From the NCBI GenBank assembly GCA_016235815.1, contig JACRIM010000023.1:62001-126000 (forward strand): a DNA stretch of 64,000 nucleotides, written 5' to 3'. Below, piece by piece: positions 54,585 through 63,495 of this stretch. The DNA comes from Planctomycetota bacterium. Its GTDB lineage: Bacteria > Planctomycetota > Phycisphaerae > UBA1845 > UTPLA1. The position numbers and the translations under genes were made by a program. The notes under the pieces are model-generated. The model made no database searches. It was given only the letters and a program-made list of their open reading frames with translations, and was not told where the DNA came from. How positions within the stretch are numbered: the stretch's first letter is position 1; each line of letters opens with the position of its first letter.

Positions 54585-55028
54585 TCACAAATCCTCCAAC
54601 TCATCGCGGGTCATGCTGCGCGGATTCGTCCGAACATCCGCAATCACGCCAAGCGACGTCGGCTCGGCCCGCGCAATCGTCGCGGGCAACTGCACCTGCC
54701 CTGCCGCCACGCGGGCCAGCCACTCGACGGCCTCGCTTCGACGGCGCACCACGTCCGTCGGCACCGGCGGCCGCCTGCTGTGCAAGCGATACGACACCAG
54801 ATCGAGCACGAAGGTGCGCAACACATTCTGCAATTCGCTTTCGCCGGACAAATCGACCGGCACGCGATACCGCGCGGCGAGATAACTGTTCACCTCGCCC
54901 TCGGCGCCGAGCAGGGCCTGATTCACCTTGTTCACGTCGGCCGAGCCGCTGCCTGCGTCATCGGTGAGCTGCACATAGGTCGGAGTGCCGAGGAAGAGTT
55001 CGATGTCGGTGTTCGTGATATATGCCAT
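54585..55028 (-). CDS. Mu gp36-like protein (DUF1320)
   Basis: A 147-residue phage protein opening MAYITNTDIELFLG and containing VNQALLGAEGEVNSYLAARYRVPVD, the DUF1320 pattern of Mu gp36, whose length (about 140) it matches. In Mu it is encoded just after the major head protein and is thought to act at the head-tail junction. GGAG lies 6 nt before the ATG. Confidence 0.82.
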   Translation of the reverse strand: MAYITNTDIELFLGTPTYVQLTDDAGSGSADVNKVNQALLGAEGEVNSYLAARYRVPVDLSGESELQNVLRTFVLDLVSYRLHSRRPPVPTDVVRRRSEAVEWLARVAAGQVQLPATIARAEPTSLGVIADVRTNPRSMTRDELEDL

Positions 55029-55048
55029 GAGACGCTCCGATGTAAGAC

Positions 55049-55259
55049 ATGGTCCGCACAGCGGACCCTACGTAATTCAACGAATTTCGAATGACGAATT
55101 ACCAATTACAAAAGTGCTGCTCCTCACGCGGGAGCCTTTGGTAATTCGTCATTGGACATTGGTAATTCAGCAGCGCGGCCGAGCTTTCGCCCGACCGCGC
55201 CGCGCTTCCTTACTCTCCGGCCAAAGAACCCGCTTCCTGACGGGCGCGGCTCGGATTGT
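55049..55259. repeat. Repeat cluster between gp36-like and head-protein genes
   Basis: Contains a GGTCCGC hairpin (55049-55072), a perfect 14-bp inverted repeat AATGACGAATTACC (55090-55103) with its complement (55140-55153), and a GC-rich element like that at 54512-54579 (about 55180-55257). None is phage coding sequence; they match the host intergenic repeat style. Confidence 0.7.
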
Positions 55260-56174
55260 TTACGTGAAGTCCGTCAACACGGCATATTGCCAGTAGCCAT
55301 AGGCCATGCGATACCGGGCGCGGACGCCGTAGAGAAACTTCTCGCGGCGGAAGCCCTCGTCCGATTCATCCGTCAGCGCGTTGAACTCCACCGGCTCGCG
55401 ATCCTGAAAGATGAACGGCCGCACCACGCCATCCGTCTTCAGCAGGTACCACTTGCTCTTGTCGGTGAGCCACGGCATCGAGATGACGCGAGCGATGCCC
55501 TTGAGGACATTCGTGCTGTCGCCGAGCACCGTCGCGTTGATCGCCTGCGACGCCGTGAAGAGCATCGTCGGCGGCACCACGCAGACCAGCCCGCTCGCCG
55601 AGACCAGCATCGGCTCGCCCTGATCGTCCTTGAAGGTCAGCATCTGGGCGATGGCGACCTTCAGCGCCTCCTGAAATTCGGCGACGGTCGGGGCGTTCTC
55701 ATTCGACGCATCAAAGGTGAGCGCGTTGTTCTGATTGCCCGACGCCCCGGAGACGTGCGCCGCGTTGAAGAAGCTGACGCCGTCATAGGCGTTGTTGCCC
55801 GCCGTCTCCCCGGCGATGAGCAGTTGCGAGACGAGATAATCCTTGTGCGTCGCGGCGCGTTGGGCCAATTCGGCCACGCGCAGACGAATCTGCCCGGTCT
55901 GGTCGTCGCTGATCTCGTCGCGGTCGACTTCGATTGTCGCCTCGTACTTGAGATTCCGCAGCGAATAGCTCTCGGTGCGCAGACCCGCGGCAAGACGGCC
56001 CGTGCCCCATTCGCGGATGCGCGGCACGGTGCCGAGCCAACGATAGGTCTCGCGGTCGGTCGTCGAGATGACACGCGTGCTGAGTTCGCCGAAGTGCGTC
56101 GGCGTGGCGTCGAAACGATTGAAGAACTCGCTTCGCAGGCCCTTGGTGAGTAACCCGGTATTGATGACGGCCAT
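55260..56174 (-). CDS. Major head (capsid) protein, Mu gpT-like
   Basis: A 304-residue protein, the same length as Mu gpT (about 305). It shows the Mu-like head pattern: N-terminal INTGLLTKGLRSEFFNRFDA, then STTDRETYRWLGTVPRIREW, YEATIEVDRDEISDD and a C-terminal KFLYGVRARYRMAYGYWQ. It would form the HK97-fold capsid shell. A strong AAAGGAGG lies 7 nt before the ATG. The decoration-like gene lies 52 nt upstream. Confidence 0.88.
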   Translation of the reverse strand: MAVINTGLLTKGLRSEFFNRFDATPTHFGELSTRVISTTDRETYRWLGTVPRIREWGTGRLAAGLRTESYSLRNLKYEATIEVDRDEISDDQTGQIRLRVAELAQRAATHKDYLVSQLLIAGETAGNNAYDGVSFFNAAHVSGASGNQNNALTFDASNENAPTVAEFQEALKVAIAQMLTFKDDQGEPMLVSASGLVCVVPPTMLFTASQAINATVLGDSTNVLKGIARVISMPWLTDKSKWYLLKTDGVVRPFIFQDREPVEFNALTDESDEGFRREKFLYGVRARYRMAYGYWQYAVLTDFT

Positions 56175-56226
56175 GAGAAATCCTCCTTTGGAGTGTGTCG
56201 TTTCCAGTTCGTGGTCTTAAGACGAG

Positions 56227-56985
56227 TTACGGCAGTTCGAAGAAACGGATGGTGAGCAGCCCGCCGACGCCGGCGCTGGACGAGGCCGAGCCGACCTTGG
56301 CCCAGATGCGCAGGTTCTTGGCGACATCGCGCCCGAAGAGCGAGAGATTCGCCGGGACGTGCGCCGACAACGTCGCGAGATTGAAGGCGCTGACGATTTG
56401 CGTCGGATTCGTGTTGTCGGTGCCGACATCGAGGTTGCCGGAGTTCGGGACGGTGTTAAAGCTGACCTGGGCGCTGACCACTTTGATCGCCCGCTGCGTG
56501 ATCATCACCGGGTTGGTCGTCGCGGAACCGACGGCACTGGCCAACGGCACGGCCACGACTTGCTCGTTCTGCGGCATCGCCAGCGGCAGGATGCGCACGA
56601 TCCCCTGATTGCTGCCAATGTGGGCGATCAGGATTCCGCAGTAGCTGCCGCCGAGTTGATTCGATGCACTGGTGGTTTCGTTGTCAGCGGCATAGACCGG
56701 CGCGCCGGCCCAGGCCTGCGTGGCCCCGGCGACGGGCAGGACGAAATCGCCCTGCGTATAGAGGCGGACGAACTGCTCGCCGCCCGCGCCACCGGCGGTG
56801 TTGTCGATCTCCTCGTAGGCAATGCCCGCAAAGAGATCGCCGGCAACGAGGTTGCGGGCGAAGCCGCTGGTGCGCTCGATGCCGACGAGCGCGCCTTTGT
56901 AGATGCGCGCCGACGCGGCAACGGGAAACGTTCGCAGTTCCTGATCGACGTAGCGGGACAGTTCACGATTGGCGGTGATGGCCAT
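56227..56985 (-). CDS. Phage head protein, decoration-like (DUF2190-related)
   Basis: A 252-residue protein starting MAITANRELSRYVDQELRTFPVAASARIYKGALVGI. The pattern of a short helix followed by an 'ARIYKGALVG...GYARN/LVAGD.FAGIA' beta-barrel is typical of DUF2190-like capsid decoration proteins that sit on the shell. The C-terminal part is a second beta domain. Its place between protease and major head protein fits. AAAGGAG lies about 9 nt before the ATG. Confidence 0.75.
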   Translation of the reverse strand: MAITANRELSRYVDQELRTFPVAASARIYKGALVGIERTSGFARNLVAGDLFAGIAYEEIDNTAGGAGGEQFVRLYTQGDFVLPVAGATQAWAGAPVYAADNETTSASNQLGGSYCGILIAHIGSNQGIVRILPLAMPQNEQVVAVPLASAVGSATTNPVMITQRAIKVVSAQVSFNTVPNSGNLDVGTDNTNPTQIVSAFNLATLSAHVPANLSLFGRDVAKNLRIWAKVGSASSSAGVGGLLTIRFFELP

Positions 56986-57113
56986 GATGGATGCTCCTTT
57001 CAGTTTTTAGTTCAAGAGAGAATGAATTTCGTCTCATGTCATTGCGTTTATTCAACATGCCACCGGGGTCTCCGGGGCGACTCTTCGACTCGCGCTTCCG
57101 TGCTCGGATTACG

Positions 57114-58061
57114 TTATGACGCCGCGTCGCGCACGGCGGCGTGAACAAATGCCTCTTCCGTGCAGATTCGCTCGAGGATGGATTTGTTTGCCCGCCACTC
57201 GGAGCGGGCCGATTGCTCAACGGCGCGGCGACGGGCATCTCCGGACGGCGCGGTCGCGGGACCGGTGAGTCGCCCCAGCGGCACGATCAACGGCGCGGAG
57301 GCCTCCCAGCGGTCGAACTCGGCCGGGTCGCGCTCGGCAAGAGTCAGCGCCCATTCGCGCTGAGCGGCCGTCAGCTTGCCGGCGAACATGGCCCTCTCGA
57401 CGCGCGCCGATGCATCACGAAGCGATTCACTGCGCTGCAACGAGCGGATGCGCTGCGCCGCGGCGACAAGCACAAAGTCCTCCGTCGCCGATTCATCCAG
57501 CGAAAGCAGCCGGCGCAACTCCACCGATGGGTCTTCGTTCGTCGGCGTAACTCGGTTGATGACCGGCTTCATCCCGACGATGGCGGGCTTGTTGGTCAGC
57601 GCGATCGAGTGCAGCGCGACGACGCGGCGATCCTCGCGGCGAATCAACGCGACCGGCGACAAGTAGCGATAGTGCCGCGCGGCGAGCTTCTCGGCAGCCT
57701 CGGCCGTCCACTCCACCTCGGCCCAGAGACCCGGCGTGGTGTTGGCCTGCGCCGCCTCTTCAGGCGAAACGATGACAAGTTTTTTCACCCAGCCCGCCGC
57801 CGGTGCGAGGCCGGTGGGCGAGCTGTATGCGCCGCCGAGGGTTTGGTGTTCGTAGTCGATGGGCAGATCGGTGCCGTGCTCGCGAAAAGCGGCGATGGTC
57901 GCGGCGGCCGATTGCTCGTCAACGACGAACGAGCCGGCCGTGCTTTTCACATCGCCCCAGGGGACGACGAGGATTCGCCCGGGCACCAGCGGATCGGACA
58001 GCGCGGCCGATTCCATGACGACTTGTTCGAGGTCGGTGTCGAACGTGGATTCGATGGACAT
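57114..58061 (-). CDS. Mu gpI-like head maturation protease/scaffold
   Basis: A 315-residue protein with the phage I-like signature LPIDYEHQT (67-74) after VPWGDVKSTAGSFVVDEQ, and HSIALTNKPAI further on, which is where serine/His catalysis is placed in this family. The C-terminal third is helical and would be the scaffold part. Mu gpI is somewhat longer. It precedes the decoration-like and major head genes in transcription order, as in Mu. AAAGGAG lies 9 nt before the ATG. Confidence 0.85.
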   Translation of the reverse strand: MSIESTFDTDLEQVVMESAALSDPLVPGRILVVPWGDVKSTAGSFVVDEQSAAATIAAFREHGTDLPIDYEHQTLGGAYSSPTGLAPAAGWVKKLVIVSPEEAAQANTTPGLWAEVEWTAEAAEKLAARHYRYLSPVALIRREDRRVVALHSIALTNKPAIVGMKPVINRVTPTNEDPSVELRRLLSLDESATEDFVLVAAAQRIRSLQRSESLRDASARVERAMFAGKLTAAQREWALTLAERDPAEFDRWEASAPLIVPLGRLTGPATAPSGDARRRAVEQSARSEWRANKSILERICTEEAFVHAAVRDAAS

Positions 58062-58155
58062 GAGAGTCTCCTTTCAAATTGGACGATTGCCTTGAGTCTC
58101 GTGATCGATGAAGTTCAAATTACCAATTCCCAATTACAAAATCCGTGCGGGCGAG

Positions 58156-59463
58156 TTACGGTTTTCCTCCACCGGCGTCGGTTCTGCCCGCAAGCGTTGG
58201 TTCGCGCTCATTCGCCTCTGGGATGCCGAGCGATGCGTGCGCCCAGCGGCTCGGCACGCGCGCGCCGAGTTGGTTCACGGCCACATCGAGAACGCGGGCG
58301 AGCTTCTCGGTGTCCTCGCGCGGATCGAGAATCCGCTGAAAGTGCGGCACCGGCGCATCGGGCCCGAAGCGCAGTCGCACCAGCGGTGTGAGCAGATCGC
58401 GGCGAAGTGTCTGCGCCTCCTTGCGCAGATCGTCGTCGCGGATGTCCATGCGGACGTGATCGTGGACCTTGGCCGCGCCCGCGCTGGCCAGCATTCGCGC
58501 TGTGTCGGTGGTCAGCGTCTGGCCGAGCCAGGCCTTGCTGATCTCGCGGTCGAAGTAGAGGCACAGGTTCTCATACAGATTCACTTCGCCCGGCGTGCGC
58601 GACTGAATGATCTCGAGCTCGACAGCCTTTGAGAAAATTCCCGTCGCATCGGCCCCCAGGTTCTTGAGCATGTCCAGCAGTTCGCGCTTCTCCTCGGGCG
58701 AAGCGGTCGGGCCATAGCGGGCGATGCGCACCGGCATCCCGAAGATCTCCGCGAAGATCAGCCAGTCCTTCAGGGCGAAGTGTTTGCCCAGATAGGCAAG
58801 GGCCGTCGCGCGCAGCAGCCCGCCGCGGGCCGGGTGCTGGTTCCGCGCGTGCGGCGTGTGCACGATGAATTTGTCGGGCGGAAGCGGAATGCCGTCGAAC
58901 TTCGATTCGTCGGTCAGGATGCGAATCTCACCGAGTTCGCCGAGCGCGATGCGGGCAAAGTCGACGGGCACGAGTTCGGCAAGAGCGACGCCACCTGCAT
59001 CGCCGCGCCAGACAAGCTCCACCAATGCAAGATTTCGCCCCACCGCCAGCGACAAGTGCGCGAGCGATTCCTCCACGCCCGGCGTGCGCCGCAGCACATC
59101 ATCGCAATAGCCGGCCACATCGTCGGCAAGCCTGCGGTCCGCGCTTCGGCCGGCGCGCCAGCCGGGCAGTTCGGCCGCCGAGACGATCTGCCAGCGCAGA
59201 CCGGTCACGGCGAGTCGCCGGGTGTTGGCGACACTGAAAAGATGCGCGTCCTTTTCTTCCATCTGCTCGAACAGCGCGAGCTGAGCGCCGAGATCACCCG
59301 CGTCGGCCTGTTTGAAGAGCGACACAAGCCGCGACGGCGTGAGTCCGTCGGCCGGGTAATCACGAAAGGTGTCTTCCTTTCGACGGTGCGTGATGAGGCC
59401 CGGGCGCGGCATTCGTGCAGGAGCGCGACGTACGGCAAGGGCGAGTCGTTCGATGAGTTTCAT
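58156..59463 (-). CDS. Portal protein, Mu gp29-like (DUF935)
   Basis: A 435-residue portal: ...LFEQMEEKDAHLFSVANTRRLAVTGLRWQIV is the DUF935 hallmark, followed by ALVELVW, the conserved helix-rich middle (GLLRATALAYLGKHFALKDWLIFAEIFGMPVRIARY) and SKAWLGQTLTTD. Portals form the dodecameric DNA gate at one capsid vertex. Slightly shorter than Mu gp29 (about 510). ATG 59463 has GGAG 7 nt upstream; the longer open frame upstream runs through the terminase gene and is not used. Confidence 0.9.
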   Translation of the reverse strand: MKLIERLALAVRRAPARMPRPGLITHRRKEDTFRDYPADGLTPSRLVSLFKQADAGDLGAQLALFEQMEEKDAHLFSVANTRRLAVTGLRWQIVSAAELPGWRAGRSADRRLADDVAGYCDDVLRRTPGVEESLAHLSLAVGRNLALVELVWRGDAGGVALAELVPVDFARIALGELGEIRILTDESKFDGIPLPPDKFIVHTPHARNQHPARGGLLRATALAYLGKHFALKDWLIFAEIFGMPVRIARYGPTASPEEKRELLDMLKNLGADATGIFSKAVELEIIQSRTPGEVNLYENLCLYFDREISKAWLGQTLTTDTARMLASAGAAKVHDHVRMDIRDDDLRKEAQTLRRDLLTPLVRLRFGPDAPVPHFQRILDPREDTEKLARVLDVAVNQLGARVPSRWAHASLGIPEANEREPTLAGRTDAGGGKP

Positions 59464-59494
59464 CTTCGGTCTCCGTGATTCGTTGATTGACACG

Positions 59495-60790
59495 TCACCA
59501 GGCTCCTTCGCGGGCAAAGGCCGACGGCTCGACGGTCGTGAACTCGATGGGGCCGGTGTCGCATTCCGCGGCGTGCAGGCCGAGCGCCGCCGCCCAGAAT
59601 CGGTCGGCGTGCCCGTCGCCCGCGCGATCGGCGTCGTAGCGAATGTGGCCGGTCGCCGTGGTGATGCGGCTGACCGAGTGCCAGTCGCGTGCGATGGCAT
59701 CGTCGACCGGAATGCGAAGGAGCCCGCGCTCGGCGCAGACGCGGAGTCGGCCGGCGAGCTGCGCCTTGAGCGCGGGTGTGAAGGAAAGCCCTTCGACGCG
59801 ATGCTCGCCGAAGCGAGTGGTAAGAGTCTCCGCAAGTTGCATCCCCAGCCCGCTTGCATCGATGCAGCAGCGGCGGACGCAGGCGCGGCCGAGCAGTCCG
59901 TTGAGTATCTCTTCCTGTTGCGCGAACGGTGCGTTGTCGAATGTCAGCACACCGCGCGTGGTGAAGGTGTCACCCGTCTTCTCCCAAATCCAGATGGCCG
60001 TGAGATCACGGCGGCGGCCGATATCGACGCCGAGAAAAATGTCAGCGCGTTTGCGATTGAGGGCGCGGTCGTCCTGCAACGTGCCGAGGTTCACATCGTG
60101 GCAGCGGCGGATGATCTCATAGGGCATGAAACTGGTGGATTCATCCACGAACTCGCAGCAGAACTCCTGTCGCCATGCAACGTCGCCATCGATGCCCTTG
60201 CGGAGCGATTCGCGGTCGACCTCCAGCCCCTGGCCAATCGCTTCGTCGAGCGTGAGCGTGCTCGTCGTGAACGCCGGATTCTCGGCGAGGCGGTGAAACA
60301 TGTTCTTGCAGCCGCGCGGCGTCGATGCGATGTCGAGCTGTCCGTCGCCGCGAAGAAGCGTGGGAAAAAGCGACGCCCAGATGCCCTCGTCGTCGGCGTG
60401 CATGGCGAATTCATCGAGAAAGACATCGCCGGTATAACCGCGGGCCGTCAGCGGATTCGCGGGCAAACCGATGACGCGCACGCCGTTGGGAAGCGCGATT
60501 TCAAGTTGGCGAAGCGACGTGTCCTTGAAGAAGGAGGATTGAATCGTGTCGGTGTACACCCGCAGTGCATGGCAATGCTGTCGAACTTTTCGCATGGCCT
60601 CGCGGCTTTGGCGCTGGCCCGCGGAGAGGATGATCTGATTACGATGATGCGTGAGCGCCCGAACAAGGCGGCGCAGCGTGAAGGTAAAACTCTTGCCCGT
60701 CTGCCGCGCCCAACAATTCCACGTGAACCGCGCCCGGCGCAGCACGGCATCGCGCTGATAGGCCAACAGATTGATGCACGAACCATCCAT
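59495..60790 (-). CDS. Terminase large subunit, Mu gp28-like
   Basis: A 431-residue DNA-packaging motor: ATPase with Walker A ARQTGKS (28-34) after the adenine-binding AYQRDAVL, and Walker B VFLDEF (123-128). The C-terminal RNase H-like nuclease has D255 in FLGVDIGRRRDLT and a second Asp in CIDASGLG. All key residues are intact. First gene of the seven-gene island; nothing resembling a small terminase or regulator precedes it. GGGAG lies upstream of the ATG. Confidence 0.9.
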   Translation of the reverse strand: MDGSCINLLAYQRDAVLRRARFTWNCWARQTGKSFTFTLRRLVRALTHHRNQIILSAGQRQSREAMRKVRQHCHALRVYTDTIQSSFFKDTSLRQLEIALPNGVRVIGLPANPLTARGYTGDVFLDEFAMHADDEGIWASLFPTLLRGDGQLDIASTPRGCKNMFHRLAENPAFTTSTLTLDEAIGQGLEVDRESLRKGIDGDVAWRQEFCCEFVDESTSFMPYEIIRRCHDVNLGTLQDDRALNRKRADIFLGVDIGRRRDLTAIWIWEKTGDTFTTRGVLTFDNAPFAQQEEILNGLLGRACVRRCCIDASGLGMQLAETLTTRFGEHRVEGLSFTPALKAQLAGRLRVCAERGLLRIPVDDAIARDWHSVSRITTATGHIRYDADRAGDGHADRFWAAALGLHAAECDTGPIEFTTVEPSAFAREGAW

Positions 60791-60938
60791 CCCTTTTTCT
60801 CCCTACGACACCTATCAATCTTGCTCAGTGTTTCATCGCGGCTGTGATTTTCTGTAAGTGGTTGAGTGGACGCGGGTTGGCGTGAACCCGATGGCTGCGT
60901 CGGCGAACTGACATGCCGCGCGTTAAACTGATCAATTC

Positions 60939-62075
60939 ATGGCTATTCAATCGATCATCAGCGTTACACTGTTTTTCGCGTCGGCGGCAACGGCGCAGTC
61001 GCCCACCGTCTTCCTCGCCCGCCCCGGGCAGGTCGTGGCGCTGGTCGATTCCAACGCCGATGGCGACTTTCTCGACTTTGCCGAAACACGCACCTACGCC
61101 GCCGCCTTGCCCGCGGGGATCGGCGCGATCGCTGCACGTCCGAACCGGCTGTTGGTCGTCGACGGCTCGACGGGCGGCCTGCGTTCGCTGGTCGATCTCA
61201 ACGGCGACGGCGATGCACTCGATTTCGCCGAGGTATCGCAATACGGCATTGCCCCGGCCGCGCCGCCGGGACTCGTCGCCATTGCGTGCCAATCCGATGA
61301 CACTTGCTATTGCGTGGACACCGCGTCGGGCAATCTGATCCGCTTCGTCGATCTCAATCACGATGGCGACACCCTCGATTTCGCCGAGGCAACGGCCGTC
61401 GCGAGCGGGCTAGGGGCAACGGTCGCGCTGTCGGTGCGGCCCGACGGCGTCATCCTCGCGGCGCTGTCGCTCACCACGACCCCGGTGATGATCCTGCAGG
61501 ATCGAAATGCGGACGGCGACTTCTTCGATTTCGCCGAGTCGATCAGCTATGTGGAAAACGCAGCCGCCGGCGCAAGCCTCGCAGCGGTCACCGACACACT
61601 CGCATTTCTCGCCCGGCTCGCAGACCAGCGCGTGCTCGCCCTCCGCGACCTGACCGGCGACGACGACGCACTCGACTTCGGCGAAGTGACAACGTGGGCC
61701 GAGGGGATCGCCGGCGCAAGTCGCGTGGCGGTCGAATCCGATGGCGGCGTGCTCGTCGCATGCACCGATGCCGGCGGAAGTGTTTGGCGTTTGCGCGATC
61801 GTAATAACGACGGCGACGCGCTGGACTTCGGCGAAGCGCTGATCGTCGCAACGGGCTTCACGTCGCCAAGTGGAATCGCCGTGCAACCGACAACGACGAC
61901 TTGCATTGCGGGCGACATGAACAACGACGGCGCGGTGGACCATGCAGACGCACCACTGCTCGCCGCGGAACTTCTCGCCCCGGGCAATTCGCCGTTGTGC
62001 CGAAGCGACGTCAACGGCGACGGCGGGCTGGACGGTCGGGACATTCGGGCCTACCTGCTCGCGGGATTTCCTTGA
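60939..62075 (+). CDS. Secreted propeller-like protein with six EF-hand-like loops and a dockerin
   Basis: A 378-residue protein with signal peptide (MAIQSIISVTLFFASAATA). Six near-repeats of about 50 residues each carry a loop of the form DxNxDGDxxDFxE, at residues 37-49, 86-98, 138-150, 188-200, 237-249 and 287-299. Between them lie beta strands such as RLLVVDGSTGGLRSL and VILAALSLTT, suggesting a six-bladed propeller with a calcium loop on each blade. The fifth loop is degenerate (DLTGDDDALDF). A C-terminal dockerin follows (GDMNNDGAVDHAD and SDVNGDGGLDGRD). Divergent from the terminase. Confidence 0.85.
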   Translation: MAIQSIISVTLFFASAATAQSPTVFLARPGQVVALVDSNADGDFLDFAETRTYAAALPAGIGAIAARPNRLLVVDGSTGGLRSLVDLNGDGDALDFAEVSQYGIAPAAPPGLVAIACQSDDTCYCVDTASGNLIRFVDLNHDGDTLDFAEATAVASGLGATVALSVRPDGVILAALSLTTTPVMILQDRNADGDFFDFAESISYVENAAAGASLAAVTDTLAFLARLADQRVLALRDLTGDDDALDFGEVTTWAEGIAGASRVAVESDGGVLVACTDAGGSVWRLRDRNNDGDALDFGEALIVATGFTSPSGIAVQPTTTTCIAGDMNNDGAVDHADAPLLAAELLAPGNSPLCRSDVNGDGGLDGRDIRAYLLAGFP

Positions 62076-62304
62076 ACGGCCATTTTCCCGCCGTAAATCC
62101 AAAGTGGACAACAAGTTAGGTCACTCCGTCATCTTGGGCCTCCGAGCGGGTAGCATTACGTAAAGCTAGGATGTTCCCGTAATAACAGCCGCCGCATAAC
62201 GAACGCGCGGTGTGGGGATTTACACGACCTTCGTTTTTTGAGAACATCCCCCGTTTCGCCAAACCCCATCGGCCAAGTGGCCGGGGCGATCCAAGCGAGT
62301 TGGA

Positions 62305-63495
62305 ATGAGTCACACAACACCGACCACACTCCTGACCGGCGCGACCGGTTTCCTGGGGCATTTCATTTTGCGCGAATTGCTCACCCGCGGCCGACGCGTC
62401 GTGACTGTGCTTCGCGCGCCGCTCGATGAAACGCGTCAACGCCTCTGGACGATGATGAATCGCATCGGCGTGGATTGCGACCACTACGAGCAATTGGGGC
62501 TGTTGGTCACGCGCGAAGGTGCCCTGCCGGATGATTTGCCCGAAAGCAACTGGGGCGCGACCGACGACATTCTCTCCTGCGCGGCGAGTCTTCAGCTTCA
62601 CTCGAACGGAAACGGCGAACCCTTCCGCACCAATGTGAACGGCATCGAGATGCTGCTCGACTGGGCCCGCCGACATCAGGTCCACAGGTTCCACGCCGTG
62701 AGCACCGCCTACGTCTGCGGTGGCCACAAGGATGGCATTCGCGAAACGCTTCACCCCGAGCCGCCGACCTTTCAAACCGACTACGAGCGATCGAAGTGGA
62801 CGGCCGAGCAGTTGGTCACCGAGTGGGGCAGGCAGCCGGGCCACATCGTCACGCTTCTGCGGCCGAGCTTCCTGATCGGCCATTCCGAGACGGGCTACAC
62901 CACGCAGTTCGGCGGGTTCTATCAATTCGCCCGCATCGTCGCCATGATGACGGAACACTTCCGCCACGAGCACAAGCCGACAAACGGCGACGCGACGTGC
63001 ATCCCTCACCGAATTCCGGGGCGCAAGACGGACCCCGTGCAAAATCTCGTGCCGGTGGATTTCGCCGCACGAATCGCGGCGGAGGTCGTGCTGGATCCTT
63101 CGCTGCACGGTCGAATCTATCACCTCACCGACCCGAACCCGCCGACCTGGGACGACTTCCGCGTGTGGCTGGAGAAGTACTTCAACATCTACGGCGGCGA
63201 ATTCATCGATTCAGGCGAGTTGTCAAACGGCCGTTCGCGGGCCGAGTCCCTGCTCTGGGAGAAGTACGACCTGCTCCTTCCCCGACTGCATCACCATGTG
63301 CTCTTTGACCAGCGCAACACGCGCGACGTGATGGACCGGCGCGGCATCGAATTCCCGCGACTCGATCAATCGCGCTTCAATCGGCTGCTCGACTACGCGG
63401 CAACCCAAAAGTGGGGCCAAAAAAACGGCCGCGACCACAACGGCACGCAACGGAAATCGAAAGATCGCAAGCCCGCAAGCGTGGCCTCGCTCTAA
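62305..63495 (+). CDS. Extended SDR family NAD(P)-dependent reductase (thioester reductase-like)
   Basis: A 396-residue Rossmann enzyme. TGATGFLG (11-18) binds the cofactor, and catalytic YxxxK is Y160 and K164 in DYERSKW. The NAD_binding_4 pattern, with LLTGATGFLGHFILRELLTRG and VHRFHAVSTAYVCG, resembles thioester reductase and fatty-acyl-CoA reductase proteins that release aldehydes or alcohols from CoA or carrier thioesters. The extended substrate-binding part contains FGGFYQFARIVAMM. A Lys-rich tail ends it. Its stop overlaps the convergent transporter stop (CTAA). A 229-nt gap precedes it with no gene. Confidence 0.85.
   Translation: MSHTTPTTLLTGATGFLGHFILRELLTRGRRVVTVLRAPLDETRQRLWTMMNRIGVDCDHYEQLGLLVTREGALPDDLPESNWGATDDILSCAASLQLHSNGNGEPFRTNVNGIEMLLDWARRHQVHRFHAVSTAYVCGGHKDGIRETLHPEPPTFQTDYERSKWTAEQLVTEWGRQPGHIVTLLRPSFLIGHSETGYTTQFGGFYQFARIVAMMTEHFRHEHKPTNGDATCIPHRIPGRKTDPVQNLVPVDFAARIAAEVVLDPSLHGRIYHLTDPNPPTWDDFRVWLEKYFNIYGGEFIDSGELSNGRSRAESLLWEKYDLLLPRLHHHVLFDQRNTRDVMDRRGIEFPRLDQSRFNRLLDYAATQKWGQKNGRDHNGTQRKSKDRKPASVASL

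Noticed and set aside
62116-63123. Minus-strand ORF opposite the SDR gene
   Set aside because: The plus strand has TGATGFLG and YxxxK motifs; the minus frame has no recognisable feature.
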